Counted from the first letter of the stretch, positions 13,671-22,514 are shown. The stretch is 26,838 nucleotides of DNA from JANPJV01 sp031425695 (GCA_031425695.1 JANPJV010000237.1:1-26838); one strand, 5' to 3'. The notes: generated from the sequence alone by a model not told the origin. Program-made: numbers and translations.

Positions 13671-14951
13671 CTACGCGCGTGTCATCCGCCGATACCTTCC
13701 GCCCAGCCACAACGCCAACCCCAACCACACAGCCGCCAGCGGCACGGCGCAGAACGCAATTCCGCCGATGCCAAGCCCCAGCCAGATCAGGAGGCCATTG
13801 GCCCAGGCACCGACCTGGTCGCCGATGCGGTAGACGACGGTGTCGATGAGGTTCTTGGCCTTGTACTTCTCGGCGCGTGGCAGGGGTACGAACAGCGCTT
13901 CGCGGGCGGGCCGGGAGAACGCGAAATTGGTGACGCGGCGGGCAACGGTAAACACCACGACGGCCCCGAGCACGGGCATTGCACCGAGGCCAGCGAAGCC
14001 AATGACGCTGATCAGGGGCAGCGCGGCGAGCGTCAGGCCAACACCGAGCCTGGCCATCAGGCGGCCGGTCAGGAACAGCTGCAACAGCAGTGTCAGCGAG
14101 TTGACCCAGACATCCACATTGGCGAAGTAAACCGTCTGCGCGGCGCGGCCGTCGATGGTTGCGGCGACGATTTGCGCCTGCAGGAAATACAGGAAGGTCG
14201 AGCCGATCGTGTACAGCAGCATGTAGCCGCAGATGCCGAGCAGGTAGGGCGAGCGCATTGCCTGGCGGAGGCCGTCGAGCGCGCCGCCGCCGACGACTTC
14301 TTCCACCTGCGGCGCACTGGCGGGCGAGCCCAGCTGGACACGCCCGTTGATGGCGAACATGCACCAGAGCGCGAACTCCAGCGTGAGCAGTGACACCAGG
14401 AGCAACGCGGGCACGCCGATGAGCGCGACCAGCTTGGCGGTGATCAGCCCGCCGACCAGCGCTCCGAGCGAGCCACCGGCGGCGATGACACCGTACAGGC
14501 GCCGCGATTGTTCGCTGACGAAGACGTCCGCCATCACCGCCCAGAACACCGAGACCGCGAACAGGTTGAACACGCTCACCCAGACGAAAAAGGCGCGCCC
14601 GGTCCATACCTGGCTCGCCTCCGGCAGCGCCACGAGCAGCGCGTAGAAAACCAGCAGGCACGCCATCAGCGCGCGATAGCTCCAGGCGACGAAGCGTTTG
14701 CGCGGCCAGCGCGAAACCAGGCCAGAGAACAGCGGGCTGACGACCAGCATGGTGACCAGCGTGCCGGTGAACAGCCAGGGCAGATTGTCGACACCACCGG
14801 CCACGCCCATCGAATCGCGAATGGGCCGCAGGATGAAATAGCCCGCCATCACCAGGAAAAAGAACAGCGCCGACCAGGCCAGCAGGGCGCGCTCGTGTGG
14901 CTCGACCGACAGCAGCACCTGCAGCGCGCTCGGACGCGCATCGGTGCTCAC
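13671..14951 (-). CDS. NTP/NDP exchange (NTT) or MFS-like membrane carrier
   Basis: 426 residues with about 12 hydrophobic helices. The N-terminal motif FLVMAGYFILRPIRDSMG is characteristic of the bacterial group annotated as ATP/ADP antiporter-like or MFS carriers. The GTG start at 14951 overlaps the stop of the Rieske gene as GTGA, so the two are translated from one message. Sequence alone does not give the substrate. In free-living bacteria such proteins are unlikely to be energy parasites' ATP importers, and the overlap suggests a cargo related to the oxygenase substrate or product. The stop at 13671 faces the radical SAM gene across 78 bp with no clear terminator. Confidence 0.88.
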   Translation of the reverse strand: MSTDARPSALQVLLSVEPHERALLAWSALFFFLVMAGYFILRPIRDSMGVAGGVDNLPWLFTGTLVTMLVVSPLFSGLVSRWPRKRFVAWSYRALMACLLVFYALLVALPEASQVWTGRAFFVWVSVFNLFAVSVFWAVMADVFVSEQSRRLYGVIAAGGSLGALVGGLITAKLVALIGVPALLLVSLLTLEFALWCMFAINGRVQLGSPASAPQVEEVVGGGALDGLRQAMRSPYLLGICGYMLLYTIGSTFLYFLQAQIVAATIDGRAAQTVYFANVDVWVNSLTLLLQLFLTGRLMARLGVGLTLAALPLISVIGFAGLGAMPVLGAVVVFTVARRVTNFAFSRPAREALFVPLPRAEKYKAKNLIDTVVYRIGDQVGAWANGLLIWLGLGIGGIAFCAVPLAAVWLGLALWLGGRYRRMTRA

Positions 14952-16123
14952 CGCAGTGCTGCCGCAGGTGCGCGCAACAAGCGGCTCTCAGGAATCATTT
15001 CCCGCATGCGTCGGCCGAAACTGCGCAGGCAGACCTCGCCCTCACTCAGCGGCCCGACCGTGTAGCTCGACGACTGCATGCCCGCCTGCACGCGCTCGAT
15101 CAGCGCCTTGTCCTCGATGTTCACGCGCCGATTCACGCGCCAGTTGAGATAGCGCGCCGCGCGCATCTCAGGGCGCGCGTCGGGGTGCACGTAGGCGATC
15201 TCGCGAATCATCGTGGTGGTCGCCGAGAGCGGCAGGAACTGCATGAAATCGACCTGGTCCGGATAAATATCGAAGGCCACGTTCGGCCACAGCTTGAAGT
15301 AAGTCCACAGTCGCTGGCGGTCTTCCGAGAGGTGCTCGACGCGCGGCAGCAGTTGTTGATAGAGCCGCTCCGACCAGTTACGCGACGGCTCCTGGCGCAG
15401 GCGCCCCCACATCTTGTCGATCCACGGCTGCGCCTCGATGCCATAGCCGTTGCCGAACAGGCGCGTGAGCCCAGGATGGGCGACGGTGATGTGCAGCCCG
15501 TCCGAGTAATTATCGGCGACGTTTTTCCAGTTGACTGCACGTTCGCGCAGGGTCACACGGCCCTGCGGCACCAGCGATTCGAATCGGTAGGCGGTGAGCT
15601 CGTCGATATACGGCGCCGCCATGGCCGCCACGCTGGGCCCGCCGCCCTCGAAACGCACGAAAATGAAGCCGAGGAAGACCTCCTGCTCGACCGGCACCAG
15701 ACCGTGCGCCGCCATGTCGAGGTTGGGGAAATTTTCCCGGCGTGGCATCGCGACCAGGCGGCCGTCGAGTGCATAGGTCCAGGCGTGATAGGGACAGGTG
15801 ATGCGCCCGCGCGTGCACTGCCCGCGGGCACCGTCGAGCAGGCGCGAAGCGCGATGCCGGCAGACATTGAAGAAGCTGCGCGGCTGGCCATCCTCGCCAC
15901 GGATGACGACGACTGGCTCGTCCAGGAAATCCAGCGTATGGAAATCGCCCGGATTCGGAATATCGGAGAGGTGGCAAACAAGCTGCCAGCTGCGGCGAAA
16001 AATCGACTTCTTCTCGAGCTCGAAGAAACCCGGATCATGGTAGATCCAGGCCGGCAGGCTGTGCGCGTCTTCGTCATACGGCGCCTGCGCCGCGAGTGCG
16101 GCGGATAGCTCGACTGCGTTCAT
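14948..16123 (-). CDS. Rieske non-heme iron oxygenase, alpha subunit
   Basis: 391 residues. The Rieske 2Fe-2S centre is C88-x-H90 (CRHR) and C110-x2-H113 (CPYHAW). The catalytic domain has NWKNVADNYSDGLH, giving bridging D204 and iron ligands H211 and H216; D289 in the segment IYPDQ is a plausible third ligand. The overall form resembles the aromatic-ring-hydroxylase alpha family and quaternary-amine oxygenases such as CntA and GbcA. Those need a separate reductase, and none is encoded next to it, so electrons must come from elsewhere. It would hydroxylate or demethylate a small organic substrate with O2. It is the first gene of a pair with the carrier (4-nt overlap). Substrate assignment is not possible from sequence alone. 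Confidence 0.93.
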   Translation of the reverse strand: MNAVELSAALAAQAPYDEDAHSLPAWIYHDPGFFELEKKSIFRRSWQLVCHLSDIPNPGDFHTLDFLDEPVVVIRGEDGQPRSFFNVCRHRASRLLDGARGQCTRGRITCPYHAWTYALDGRLVAMPRRENFPNLDMAAHGLVPVEQEVFLGFIFVRFEGGGPSVAAMAAPYIDELTAYRFESLVPQGRVTLRERAVNWKNVADNYSDGLHITVAHPGLTRLFGNGYGIEAQPWIDKMWGRLRQEPSRNWSERLYQQLLPRVEHLSEDRQRLWTYFKLWPNVAFDIYPDQVDFMQFLPLSATTTMIREIAYVHPDARPEMRAARYLNWRVNRRVNIEDKALIERVQAGMQSSSYTVGPLSEGEVCLRSFGRRMREMIPESRLLRAPAAALR

Positions 16124-16228
16124 CAGCGCCTCGCTGCATCACTTTCGACCGGCGCGAGTAAATCAGCATCGCTCCCCGACGCCAAGATCGATGTGACGAT
16201 CGACGGCGGGCGCGGTGCGGATGACGGC

Positions 16229-16278
16229 ATCGCGGCCACGGCCGCTCTTACCGTCGTGGCAGCGGCCATGGTCGCGGT
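16229..16278. repeat. REP-like inverted pair (AGCGGCC.TGG.CGCG family)
   Basis: The left unit 16229-16251 is the reverse complement form and the right unit 16256-16278 the direct form, separated by four bases; 17 of 23 positions agree. Core blocks are AGCGGCC, TGG and CGCG. A direct copy of the same family ends the window at 26816-26838. This is the face-to-face arrangement of REP elements. It lies between the divergent Rieske and dehydrogenase genes, in the region where both promoters must be. Confidence 0.7.
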
Positions 16279-16341
16279 GCTTTTCGCCCAGGGGCGTAAA
16301 ATGTGCGAAACACGATCTCGGCCCTGCCCGAAGGACCTCCA

Positions 16342-17081
16342 ATGACCTGGTTGATCACCGGCGCCAGTCGCGGCCTCGGCCGCCACCTCAGTCTGGCGCT
16401 GGCAACGCGGGGGCATGATGTCATCGCGGCGGCTCGCGATGCCGGCGGCTGGCCGAGCTCGCAGCAGCGGCTCCTGCCGGGCGCATCCAGCCCATGGTGC
16501 TCGATCTTGCCGATGCGTCCACGCTCGCGGCGCGCCTGGCCGACCTGCCTGCACTTTCCGGGGTGGTCAACAACGCCGGCATCGGCAGCTATCGGGCTTT
16601 CATCAACACGAGCGAGCGCGAATCGCTTGAAATTCTGCAGGTGAACCTCGGCGCGATCATCCAGATCTGCCACGCCGTACTGCCGAAGATGCTGGCGGCA
16701 GGACGTGGCCACATCGTCAACGTCGGCTCCGACCTCGGCCGTCGCCCGCTGGCGAACATGGCGGTCTACTCGGCCAGCAAGCACGGGCTCACCGGCTTCA
16801 GCCACTCGCTGCTGCGCGAGGTCAAGGACCGTGGCATCAAAGTCAGCCTGATCAATCCCGGCATCATCGATACCGATTTTGGTGGCGGCGCCGAAGGCAG
16901 CCGTGACCCGTCGGCGAGCCTGCAGCCCGCGCAGCTGGCCGAGCTCATCGCGGCGTTGATTGAAGCGCCGGGATCGATGCTGGTGGACGAGGCTGAGCGT
17001 GCACCCGCTGGGCCAGGAGTTCTGAATCTTGCCCATGTGGGTCCGGACCATGTCCGGACGCGTTTTCTGGACAATGGATGA
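16342..17081 (+). pseudogene. Short-chain dehydrogenase/reductase gene with a frameshift
   Basis: The ATG at 16342 follows AAGGA at a normal distance. The first frame reads MTWLITGASRGLGRHLS and on to AAARDA, giving the TGxxxGxG NAD(P)-binding motif. After GAT (16438-16440) the match is lost, but the frame one base earlier continues as RRLAELAAAA, then MVLDLADAST, NNAG, the NVGSD serine region and YSASK with catalytic Tyr and Lys. One base appears missing near 16441-16443. With it restored the protein is about 246 residues, the usual SDR length, with all catalytic parts. The stop codon lies inside the long palindrome at 17037-17109, so the last dozen residues (from HVGPDHVRTRF) are repeat-encoded. 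It is either a recent pseudogene or a sequencing error; substrate unknown. Confidence 0.85.
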
Positions 17082-17109
17082 AAAGCGTCCGGACAAGGTC
17101 CGGACCCAC
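17037..17109. repeat. Near-perfect 30-bp inverted repeat (GTGGGTCCGGACC family)
   Basis: The left arm 17037-17067 begins GTGGGTCCGGACCATGTCCG. The right arm 17080-17109 is its reverse complement except for one mismatch and one extra base. A 12-base loop separates them. Each arm itself holds GTCCGGAC twice, a palindromic octamer. It overlaps the end of the dehydrogenase reading frame, whose TGA lies at 17079-17081, and precedes the DUF808 gene. It looks like a REP-type element and would form a very stable hairpin at the 3' end of the dehydrogenase transcript. Confidence 0.85.
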
Positions 17110-17169
17110 TCAGAGCAAACCCACGCCTCCGCTATGCTCTGCAGCTGACCTCGAAGGACCTCATCGCCA

Positions 17170-18126
17170 ATGGCCTCCAGCCTGCTCGCCCTGCTCGACG
17201 ATATCGCCATGCTGCTCGACGACGTGGCAGTCCTCAGCAAAGTTGCAGTCAAGAAGACTGCGGGTGTGCTTGGCGATGACCTGGCGCTCAACGCGCAACA
17301 GGTCAGTGGCGTTGCCGCCGATCGCGAGCTGCCGGTGGTCTGGGCAGTCGCGAAGGGTTCCTTCATCAACAAGCTCATTCTGGTGCCGTCGGCGCTCGCC
17401 ATCAGCGCAATCGCACCGTGGGCGATCCTGCCACTGTTGATGCTCGGCGGCCTGTTTCTCTGTTACGAGGGATTCGAGAAGCTGGCGCACAAATTCCTGC
17501 ACAGCAAGAAAGAGGATGTGGAACACCACAAGGAGCTGATCGAAGCGGTGGCCAACCCCGCCGTCGACCTGGTCGCTTTCGAGAAGGAAAAGATCAAGGG
17601 CGCCATCCGCACGGATTTCATCCTTTCGGCCGAAATCATCGTGATCACGCTCGGCACGGTGGCCGCGGTCGGCTTCAAGGAACAGGTGGCAGTGCTCAGC
17701 ACCATCGCGATCCTCATGACCGTAGGCGTTTACGGGCTGGTCGCGGGCATCGTCAAACTCGACGACCTCGGGCTCTATCTGAACCGCTTGGAAGGCGCGG
17801 GCAAGGCGCTGCAGCGGCGCATCGGCGCCGTCATCCTGATCGCCGCGCCGTATCTCATGAAGACGCTTTCGGTGCTCGGCACGGCGGCCATGTTCATGGT
17901 CGGCGGCCAGATCATCGTGCACGGCATCCCGCCGCTGCACCATTTCGTCGAAGACATCGGCAAAGTGGCAGGCACCTGGGGCAGCGCCGGCCCGGCGCTC
18001 GAGTTCACCACGGTCCTGCTGCTCGAAGCGCTCGTCGGCCTGATTGCCGGCGGTTTGGTGCTGCTGGTGATCACGCTGGGGAAAAAGGTGTTCAAGCGGG
18101 GGTCCGTCCGCTCTCACCCAGCGTGA
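17170..18126 (+). CDS. yedI: DUF808 (YedI-type) inner-membrane protein
   Basis: 318 residues. The N-terminus ASSLLALLDDIAMLLDDVA and the following KVAVKKTAGVLGDDLALNAQQV are characteristic of the DUF808/YedI family, and the length is typical. About six to eight hydrophobic helices follow, including FINKLILVPSALAISAIAPW, the LLMLGGLFLCYEGFEK segment and a C-terminal LVGLIAGGLVLLVITLG. It is an integral inner-membrane protein of unknown biochemical role. The ATG at 17170 is preceded by AAGGA at a rather long 11-base distance. It starts 88 bp after the dehydrogenase stop, beyond the palindrome, and the next gene follows within about 30 bases. Confidence 0.93.
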   Translation: MASSLLALLDDIAMLLDDVAVLSKVAVKKTAGVLGDDLALNAQQVSGVAADRELPVVWAVAKGSFINKLILVPSALAISAIAPWAILPLLMLGGLFLCYEGFEKLAHKFLHSKKEDVEHHKELIEAVANPAVDLVAFEKEKIKGAIRTDFILSAEIIVITLGTVAAVGFKEQVAVLSTIAILMTVGVYGLVAGIVKLDDLGLYLNRLEGAGKALQRRIGAVILIAAPYLMKTLSVLGTAAMFMVGGQIIVHGIPPLHHFVEDIGKVAGTWGSAGPALEFTTVLLLEALVGLIAGGLVLLVITLGKKVFKRGSVRSHPA

Positions 18127-18153
18127 CTTCTGGAGCATTCAGTTCGCGCCCTG

Positions 18154-18954
18154 TTGGTTCACGATGTGTTACCCCCACTGCAGTCCAAGACAATCGACAT
18201 CGCCAGCAGACCCACGAGCATCGAAATCGTCAGCGGAGCCGAGCCGAATACGCCAGCGCTCGTGAACCCGGCGCGTCCGCCGCGATTGAGCACACCAGCG
18301 CTCCTGCGTGAGCTTGCGGATGAGCTGTTCAGCCTCGATCGCGGCCTTCCATGGACTTTCGGGCAATTGCTGCGGCGGCCAGGCGCCGCCATCCGCCGCT
18401 TTGTCGAATGGCGCGATCCGCGGGTGACGCGTCCCCTGCGCTATCTGTTGATTGCGCTAGCCACGACCGCGCTGGGTTTTCATCTGGCCGGCATCTCGGG
18501 GGACTGGTTGCGTGGGTTTGAAGCCGGCTTCGCTGGAGCGTTGAACAGCGGCCAGAGCGCGGGCGCACTCGTGGCATTGATGCAGCGTTTCGATCTCCTG
18601 CTCGTGGTCGCATGGATCCCGGGCGTCGCCGCAGCGGTGCAGAGCGTCTATCGCTCGCATGCCCTCAATTTCGCTGAAGCCGGCACCATCGGTATCTACA
18701 CGCTGGCTCAGGTTGCACTGCTGCAGATTCCAGTGGTCAGCGTGATTCCGATGGGCACCATGGCTGAGTTCGGCGTGTTTGCGTTGTGGCCGTTTGCCTA
18801 CCTCAGCTGGGTCTGCCACGGCTATTTCGCGGACGATGAAAAGCGCATCGTAAAGGCGTTGCGGGTAGGGCTGCTGGCGGGATTCAGCACGCTGGCGACA
18901 GTCATGGCAATGATGCTGTTAGCGGCCGTCATCAACATGACCCTAACCGGCTGA
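18154..18954 (+). CDS. DUF3667-like membrane protein without zinc ribbon
   Basis: 266 residues if the TTG at 18154 is used; in-frame GTGs at 18166 and 18262 are alternatives and no clear ribosome site decides. The segment from LLRELADELFSLD to LLRRPGAAIRRFVEWRDPRVTRPL matches the general DUF3667 pattern (leader, Asp near the start, T..LL..PG, basic stretch, then a membrane helix). About four or five helices follow to the end. Unlike its likely paralogue at 24249 it has no CxxC zinc ribbon. The family's function is unknown. It follows the DUF808 gene in the same direction and is convergent with the molybdoenzyme gene. Confidence 0.8.
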   Translation: MVHDVLPPLQSKTIDIASRPTSIEIVSGAEPNTPALVNPARPPRLSTPALLRELADELFSLDRGLPWTFGQLLRRPGAAIRRFVEWRDPRVTRPLRYLLIALATTALGFHLAGISGDWLRGFEAGFAGALNSGQSAGALVALMQRFDLLLVVAWIPGVAAAVQSVYRSHALNFAEAGTIGIYTLAQVALLQIPVVSVIPMGTMAEFGVFALWPFAYLSWVCHGYFADDEKRIVKALRVGLLAGFSTLATVMAMMLLAAVINMTLTG

Positions 18955-18978
18955 GGCCAGTTCGCAGCCTGGTGCGAG

Positions 18979-19011
18979 CGCAGGCGCGCGTTTCTCCCGG
19001 CTGCGCCTGCG
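18979..19011. terminator. Hairpin between convergent genes
   Basis: CGCAGGCGC (18979-18987) and GCGCCTGCG (19003-19011) pair perfectly over 9 bp with a 15-base loop, in the 59-bp gap between a plus-strand and a minus-strand gene end. No T-run follows on either strand, so it may be only a weak or bidirectional terminator. Confidence 0.4.
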
Positions 19012-19013
19012 GC

Positions 19014-19700
19014 CTAGCGAGGCGGCGAGGAACGGAACTTCTCCAGCTCCCGCGCGAAGCGCCGCACGGTCATTCCGATCAGTGGCCGGTAGACATAGCG
19101 CAGCAGCACTCCGGGGAATCCACGGCCGCGTTCTTCCAGCGCCACGCGTGCGCGCGGGTGCTCCATGAACTTGAGCGCGGCGGTGCGGTGGCCACTGGGA
19201 TCGAGCAGGAACTCGAGCGTGCTCAGGTGCTTGGCACTCTTGTAGCCGTAATGCGCGGGGGCGACGAGCCGCAGCGGCGCGCCATGCTCGATGTTGAGTG
19301 GAGCGCCATCGAGGCGATCGGCGAGCAGGACACCGTCGGCCAGCAAATCTTCGAGCAGCAAACACGCGCGATAGCCGTCCTGGCAACGCAGCGCGACTGC
19401 GCGCACCTCCGGCGCGGGCTGCGCCTGCGGCAGCACGATGCGCTCGTAGAAATCACGGAAACGAAAGCCGCTCCAGTTAAGATCACGGCGGCTCCAGGTG
19501 GTGACGCAATGAAAGTCACTGCGTTGCTCGACGCGTGGCAAGGCGAGCAGCTCATCGCTGACACAGAGTTTCGAAGCCACTTCTCCGCAGATGCGCAGCT
19601 CAATGCGGTCCAGAACCTTCGGAAATCGTGGCGCGTACGGATTCAGGCCGAAGCGCGGGAAATCGGCGCGTGCAAGCTGACCGGGTGGAAGTGCGTTCAT
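19014..19700 (-). CDS. Molybdopterin-dependent oxidoreductase (sulfite oxidase fold)
   Basis: 228 residues. The segment SDFHCVTTWSRRDLNWSGFRF has the Cys (C65) that ligates molybdenum in the sulfite oxidase/MsrP family, followed by the usual WxG. Later parts (GAPLRLVAPAHYGYKSAKHL) fit the family's C-terminal molybdopterin-binding loop, where a Lys contacts the cofactor. No Tat signal is visible, so it should remain cytoplasmic, unlike MsrP. It is shorter than eukaryotic sulfite oxidase and lacks a heme domain. The C-terminal 45 residues (KFMEHPRARVALEERGRG to the end) are an extra tail I do not recognise. It starts 10 nt after the DUF2784 stop, so it is the last gene of the ECF operon. The substrate is unknown. 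Confidence 0.9.
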   Translation of the reverse strand: MNALPPGQLARADFPRFGLNPYAPRFPKVLDRIELRICGEVASKLCVSDELLALPRVEQRSDFHCVTTWSRRDLNWSGFRFRDFYERIVLPQAQPAPEVRAVALRCQDGYRACLLLEDLLADGVLLADRLDGAPLNIEHGAPLRLVAPAHYGYKSAKHLSTLEFLLDPSGHRTAALKFMEHPRARVALEERGRGFPGVLLRYVYRPLIGMTVRRFARELEKFRSSPPR

Positions 19701-19710
19701 GCGACCGAAG

Positions 19711-20091
19711 CTACACCGTAGTGTGGTGCCGCGCGCGCCAGCGCTGAATCAGCAACGCATAGATCGCCACATTGAGCACCAGCACGAAGATGCCCAGGCC
19801 GAGTTCGATCTGGCGCGTCAGTCCGTCCGGGTAGATCACGCCGAGCAGGTAATGCTCGACGAAGCTCTCGCTGTAGCCCGAGTCGCCCGCGGCGCGCCGC
19901 AGTGCGTTTTCCAGGCCGGTGAGCGGGCACATGCGCCCGGCAAGCTCGACGTAGGCCGCCCACGCCACCGCCGGCAAGTGCACCAGCGGCGCCCAGCGCC
20001 AGCGCAGGCCGAGCAGGCCGCCGAGCAGCGCGAAGACGATGAAGCCAAGGTGCGTGAGCAACACGGCATCGGCAGCCAGACGCGAGAACAT
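19711..20091 (-). CDS. DUF2784 small membrane protein
   Basis: 126 residues from the ATG at 20091, whose A overlaps the last base of the upstream kinase stop (TGATG). The protein begins MFSRLAADAVLLTHLGFIVFALLGG and has about four hydrophobic helices. The central CPLTGLENALRRAAG and ESFVEHYLLGVIYPDGL segments are typical of DUF2784. A longer reading frame upstream would overlap the kinase without sense, so this start is preferred. The family's function is unknown. It is translationally coupled to the kinase, and lies 10 nt from the molybdoenzyme gene. Confidence 0.92.
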   Translation of the reverse strand: MFSRLAADAVLLTHLGFIVFALLGGLLGLRWRWAPLVHLPAVAWAAYVELAGRMCPLTGLENALRRAAGDSGYSESFVEHYLLGVIYPDGLTRQIELGLGIFVLVLNVAIYALLIQRWRARHHTTV

Positions 20092-22514
20092 CAGCGGCTC
20101 TCGCACTCCGCGAGCCATGCCCGCGCCTGGGCCATCAGCGCGCGTGGCAATGGCGGATCGTTGTCCATCATGGCGATGGCATCGCGCAGCCCGGTTGAAT
20201 GCTCGGGTGCCGCGGCGATACGGCAACGCGCATGGCTGAGCGCGGCCTTTTCGGCGCCGAGATTGGCGCGCTCGCCCGCACGCGCGTCGCCGCGCCCGGC
20301 AGCGATGGCCTCGAGGGTAGTGACCGCAGCGGCGAAGTCGCCGCGAGCGATCTTGATGCGTGCGCGATCCGCCGCCAGCGAGTGCAGGCGCGAATTGTCC
20401 GCGCCGCCAGCCACCTGCTCGATGCGCTCGGCCTCGTCGAGGCTGGCCAGCGCGTCGTCCCAGCGGCGCTGCAGGAGCAGCATCTGCGCATACGAATGCA
20501 GGCTGCGCGCGACTTCGATGTGTTCGTTGCCGTAGAAGCTACGCAGGCGCTCGAGGTTTTTCTGGTAGACGCTCTCGGCCTCGTCAAAGCGACCGAGCTC
20601 GCGCAGGCTCATGGCCAGATTGCGCTGGATGCTGAGCAAACCCGCGGTGCGCTCGGGCTTGAGCTCCTGCAATTGCCGGACGGCTTCCGCCAGGTTTCCG
20701 TGTCCCTTCTCGGCTTCGCCGCCGATGCACTGCATGGTGCCGAGATTGGCGAGCGCGGTTGCGTAATTATTGCGGCTCAGGGGCAGGTGGCCTCCGAGAA
20801 TCCTGGTTGCGCGCTCGAGATAGTCCAGCGATTCGGCCTGGCGCCCGAGCATGCGCAGATCGACCGATGCTGTCTGCATCAACACGCCCAGCACGTAGCT
20901 GCCGTCATCGCCCATTGCCTTGCGACGTGCCATCGCCTGTTGCTGAAAGCCGAAGCTTTTGTCGAATTTACCGCGCTTGAACTCGATACGCCCGCGCTCG
21001 TGCAGGGCGTCGGCGAGGTCATCCTCGTGCGGCGCCGGCAATGCGGTCCACAACGCAATCGCGCGATCGAACAGTTCTCCCGCCTCGTCGAACAAGCCCT
21101 GGTCGTGCATGACCTTGCCGGCGGTGTAGTACATGGACGCACGCGCATCGTCGTCGAGGTTCTGGGTGTCGCCCTCGCGCAGGCGCTCGACACTGCGCTG
21201 CAGCAGCTCGCGGGCAGTGAGCTCGGCACCGCGGGTCTCGTTGGGCGTCGCCGACTGGAACAGCTCGCTGAAGTAGCCCGCGATCGCACGCGCCTTGTCG
21301 CGCTCGCGCTCGGTTTCTGCCAACTGCCGGTCGATGCGCTGCAGGTGATAAATCAGAAAACCAACACCGCTGGCAAGCACCAACGCACTCGCCAGGAGCG
21401 CCGGCCAGTGGCGTCGCAGCAATGCCCGCAGGCGGTAGCCATGCTCGCCGCGACGTGCATCGACCGGCTCGCGTTGCAGCCAACGATCGAGGTCGGCCAC
21501 CAGCGCGTCGGCGCTCTGATAGCGTTCCTCTGGAAGCTTGCGCAGGGCTTTCAGGCAAATGGCGTCGAGATCCGCGTCCGCAGTCGCGCGCCCAACGCGC
21601 GTCGGTGCGGGCGGCGTCTGCTCGAGGATTGCGCGCAACATCGCCGCGGTCGTGCTGATCTGCCCATACGGAGAAGCATCGGTAATCAGTTCGTAGAGCA
21701 AGACCCCGAGGGCATAGATGTCGACTGGCGTGCCCGCCTCCGCGCCATCACTCAAGACCTGCTCGGGCGCCGCGTAGCGCAGGGTCATCATGCTCGGCCC
21801 CGTGGTCGTGATCGCCTCCTCGCCGACCAGCCGCGCGATCCCGAAGTCGAGCAGCTTGGGCACGCCTTCGGCCGTCACCAGGATATTGGCCGGCTTGAGG
21901 TCGCGGTGCACGACCAGCCGTCGGTGCGCATGCGCAATCGCGGCAGCCACCTCGCGGAGCAGGCGCACACGCTCGCGCACCGGCAAGGCCTGCTCGCGGC
22001 ACCAGCGATCGAGGTGCACACCGTCGACATAGGTGGTGGCCAGATAAGGCGCACCGCTTTCATCGCGACCCCCATCGATCAGCGCGGCAACGTTCGGATG
22101 GTCGAGCGCGGCCAGGATGCGCCGTTCGCGCTGGAACCGGCGCAGATCGTCATCGTCCCAGTGCGCGTGGCCAATCTGCTTGAGCGCCACCAATTGGCGC
22201 GCGTCGTCGAGGTTCCGCTGCGCCAGCCAAACACGGCCCATGCCGCCGCGCCCGAGCTCGCGCAGCAATTGATACTGCGCCAGTCGCGGCGGCTGGTTCG
22301 AGCGATCGACGCCAGCGCCAGCGTCGACACGGTCGAATAAATCGCTCAACGACCGGCTGCTCGAAAGGCGCCGTCGCAGCGCGCCCGCAAGCTCGGGATC
22401 CGTGGTTTCGAGCCGAGCGATGTGCTGCGCGCGCTCCTTGTCGGTCAGCGCGTCCAGCGCCATCCAGGCCTCCTTGAGCTGCGCGTAGCGCGCCGCCTCA
22501 GCGTCGGCCTTCAT
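20091..22514 (-). CDS. Ser/Thr protein kinase with TPR region, partner of the ECF sigma factor
   Basis: 807 residues from the ATG at 22514; GTG at 22541 or 22529 are alternatives and none has a strong ribosome site. Residues 1-65 are a helical N-terminal part. The kinase domain (about 81-345) has glycine loop GRGGMG (88-93), VALK lysine K112, HRDLKPAN with D205, DFG at 223-225 and APE at 249-251, all intact. One membrane helix follows at about residue 390 (ALLASALVLASGVGFLIY). The remainder is TPR-like. The start overlaps the sigma factor stop by 17 bases, the classical arrangement for kinase-controlled ECF43-type sigma factors. By analogy with Xanthomonas PknS/EcfK and Vibrio PknT/EcfP, it may phosphorylate the sigma factor to activate it. 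Confidence 0.94.
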   Translation of the reverse strand: MKADAEAARYAQLKEAWMALDALTDKERAQHIARLETTDPELAGALRRRLSSSRSLSDLFDRVDAGAGVDRSNQPPRLAQYQLLRELGRGGMGRVWLAQRNLDDARQLVALKQIGHAHWDDDDLRRFQRERRILAALDHPNVAALIDGGRDESGAPYLATTYVDGVHLDRWCREQALPVRERVRLLREVAAAIAHAHRRLVVHRDLKPANILVTAEGVPKLLDFGIARLVGEEAITTTGPSMMTLRYAAPEQVLSDGAEAGTPVDIYALGVLLYELITDASPYGQISTTAAMLRAILEQTPPAPTRVGRATADADLDAICLKALRKLPEERYQSADALVADLDRWLQREPVDARRGEHGYRLRALLRRHWPALLASALVLASGVGFLIYHLQRIDRQLAETERERDKARAIAGYFSELFQSATPNETRGAELTARELLQRSVERLREGDTQNLDDDARASMYYTAGKVMHDQGLFDEAGELFDRAIALWTALPAPHEDDLADALHERGRIEFKRGKFDKSFGFQQQAMARRKAMGDDGSYVLGVLMQTASVDLRMLGRQAESLDYLERATRILGGHLPLSRNNYATALANLGTMQCIGGEAEKGHGNLAEAVRQLQELKPERTAGLLSIQRNLAMSLRELGRFDEAESVYQKNLERLRSFYGNEHIEVARSLHSYAQMLLLQRRWDDALASLDEAERIEQVAGGADNSRLHSLAADRARIKIARGDFAAAVTTLEAIAAGRGDARAGERANLGAEKAALSHARCRIAAAPEHSTGLRDAIAMMDNDPPLPRALMAQARAWLAECESR

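Noticed and set aside
18979..19011. Strong intrinsic terminator at the convergent gene ends
   Set aside because: The stem is good, but no T-run follows on either strand, so it is kept only as a low-confidence hairpin.
20199..22340. 713-codon open frame on the plus strand opposite the second kinase
   Set aside because: The minus strand shows a complete kinase with all catalytic motifs; the plus frame has no recognisable domain and no start signal.
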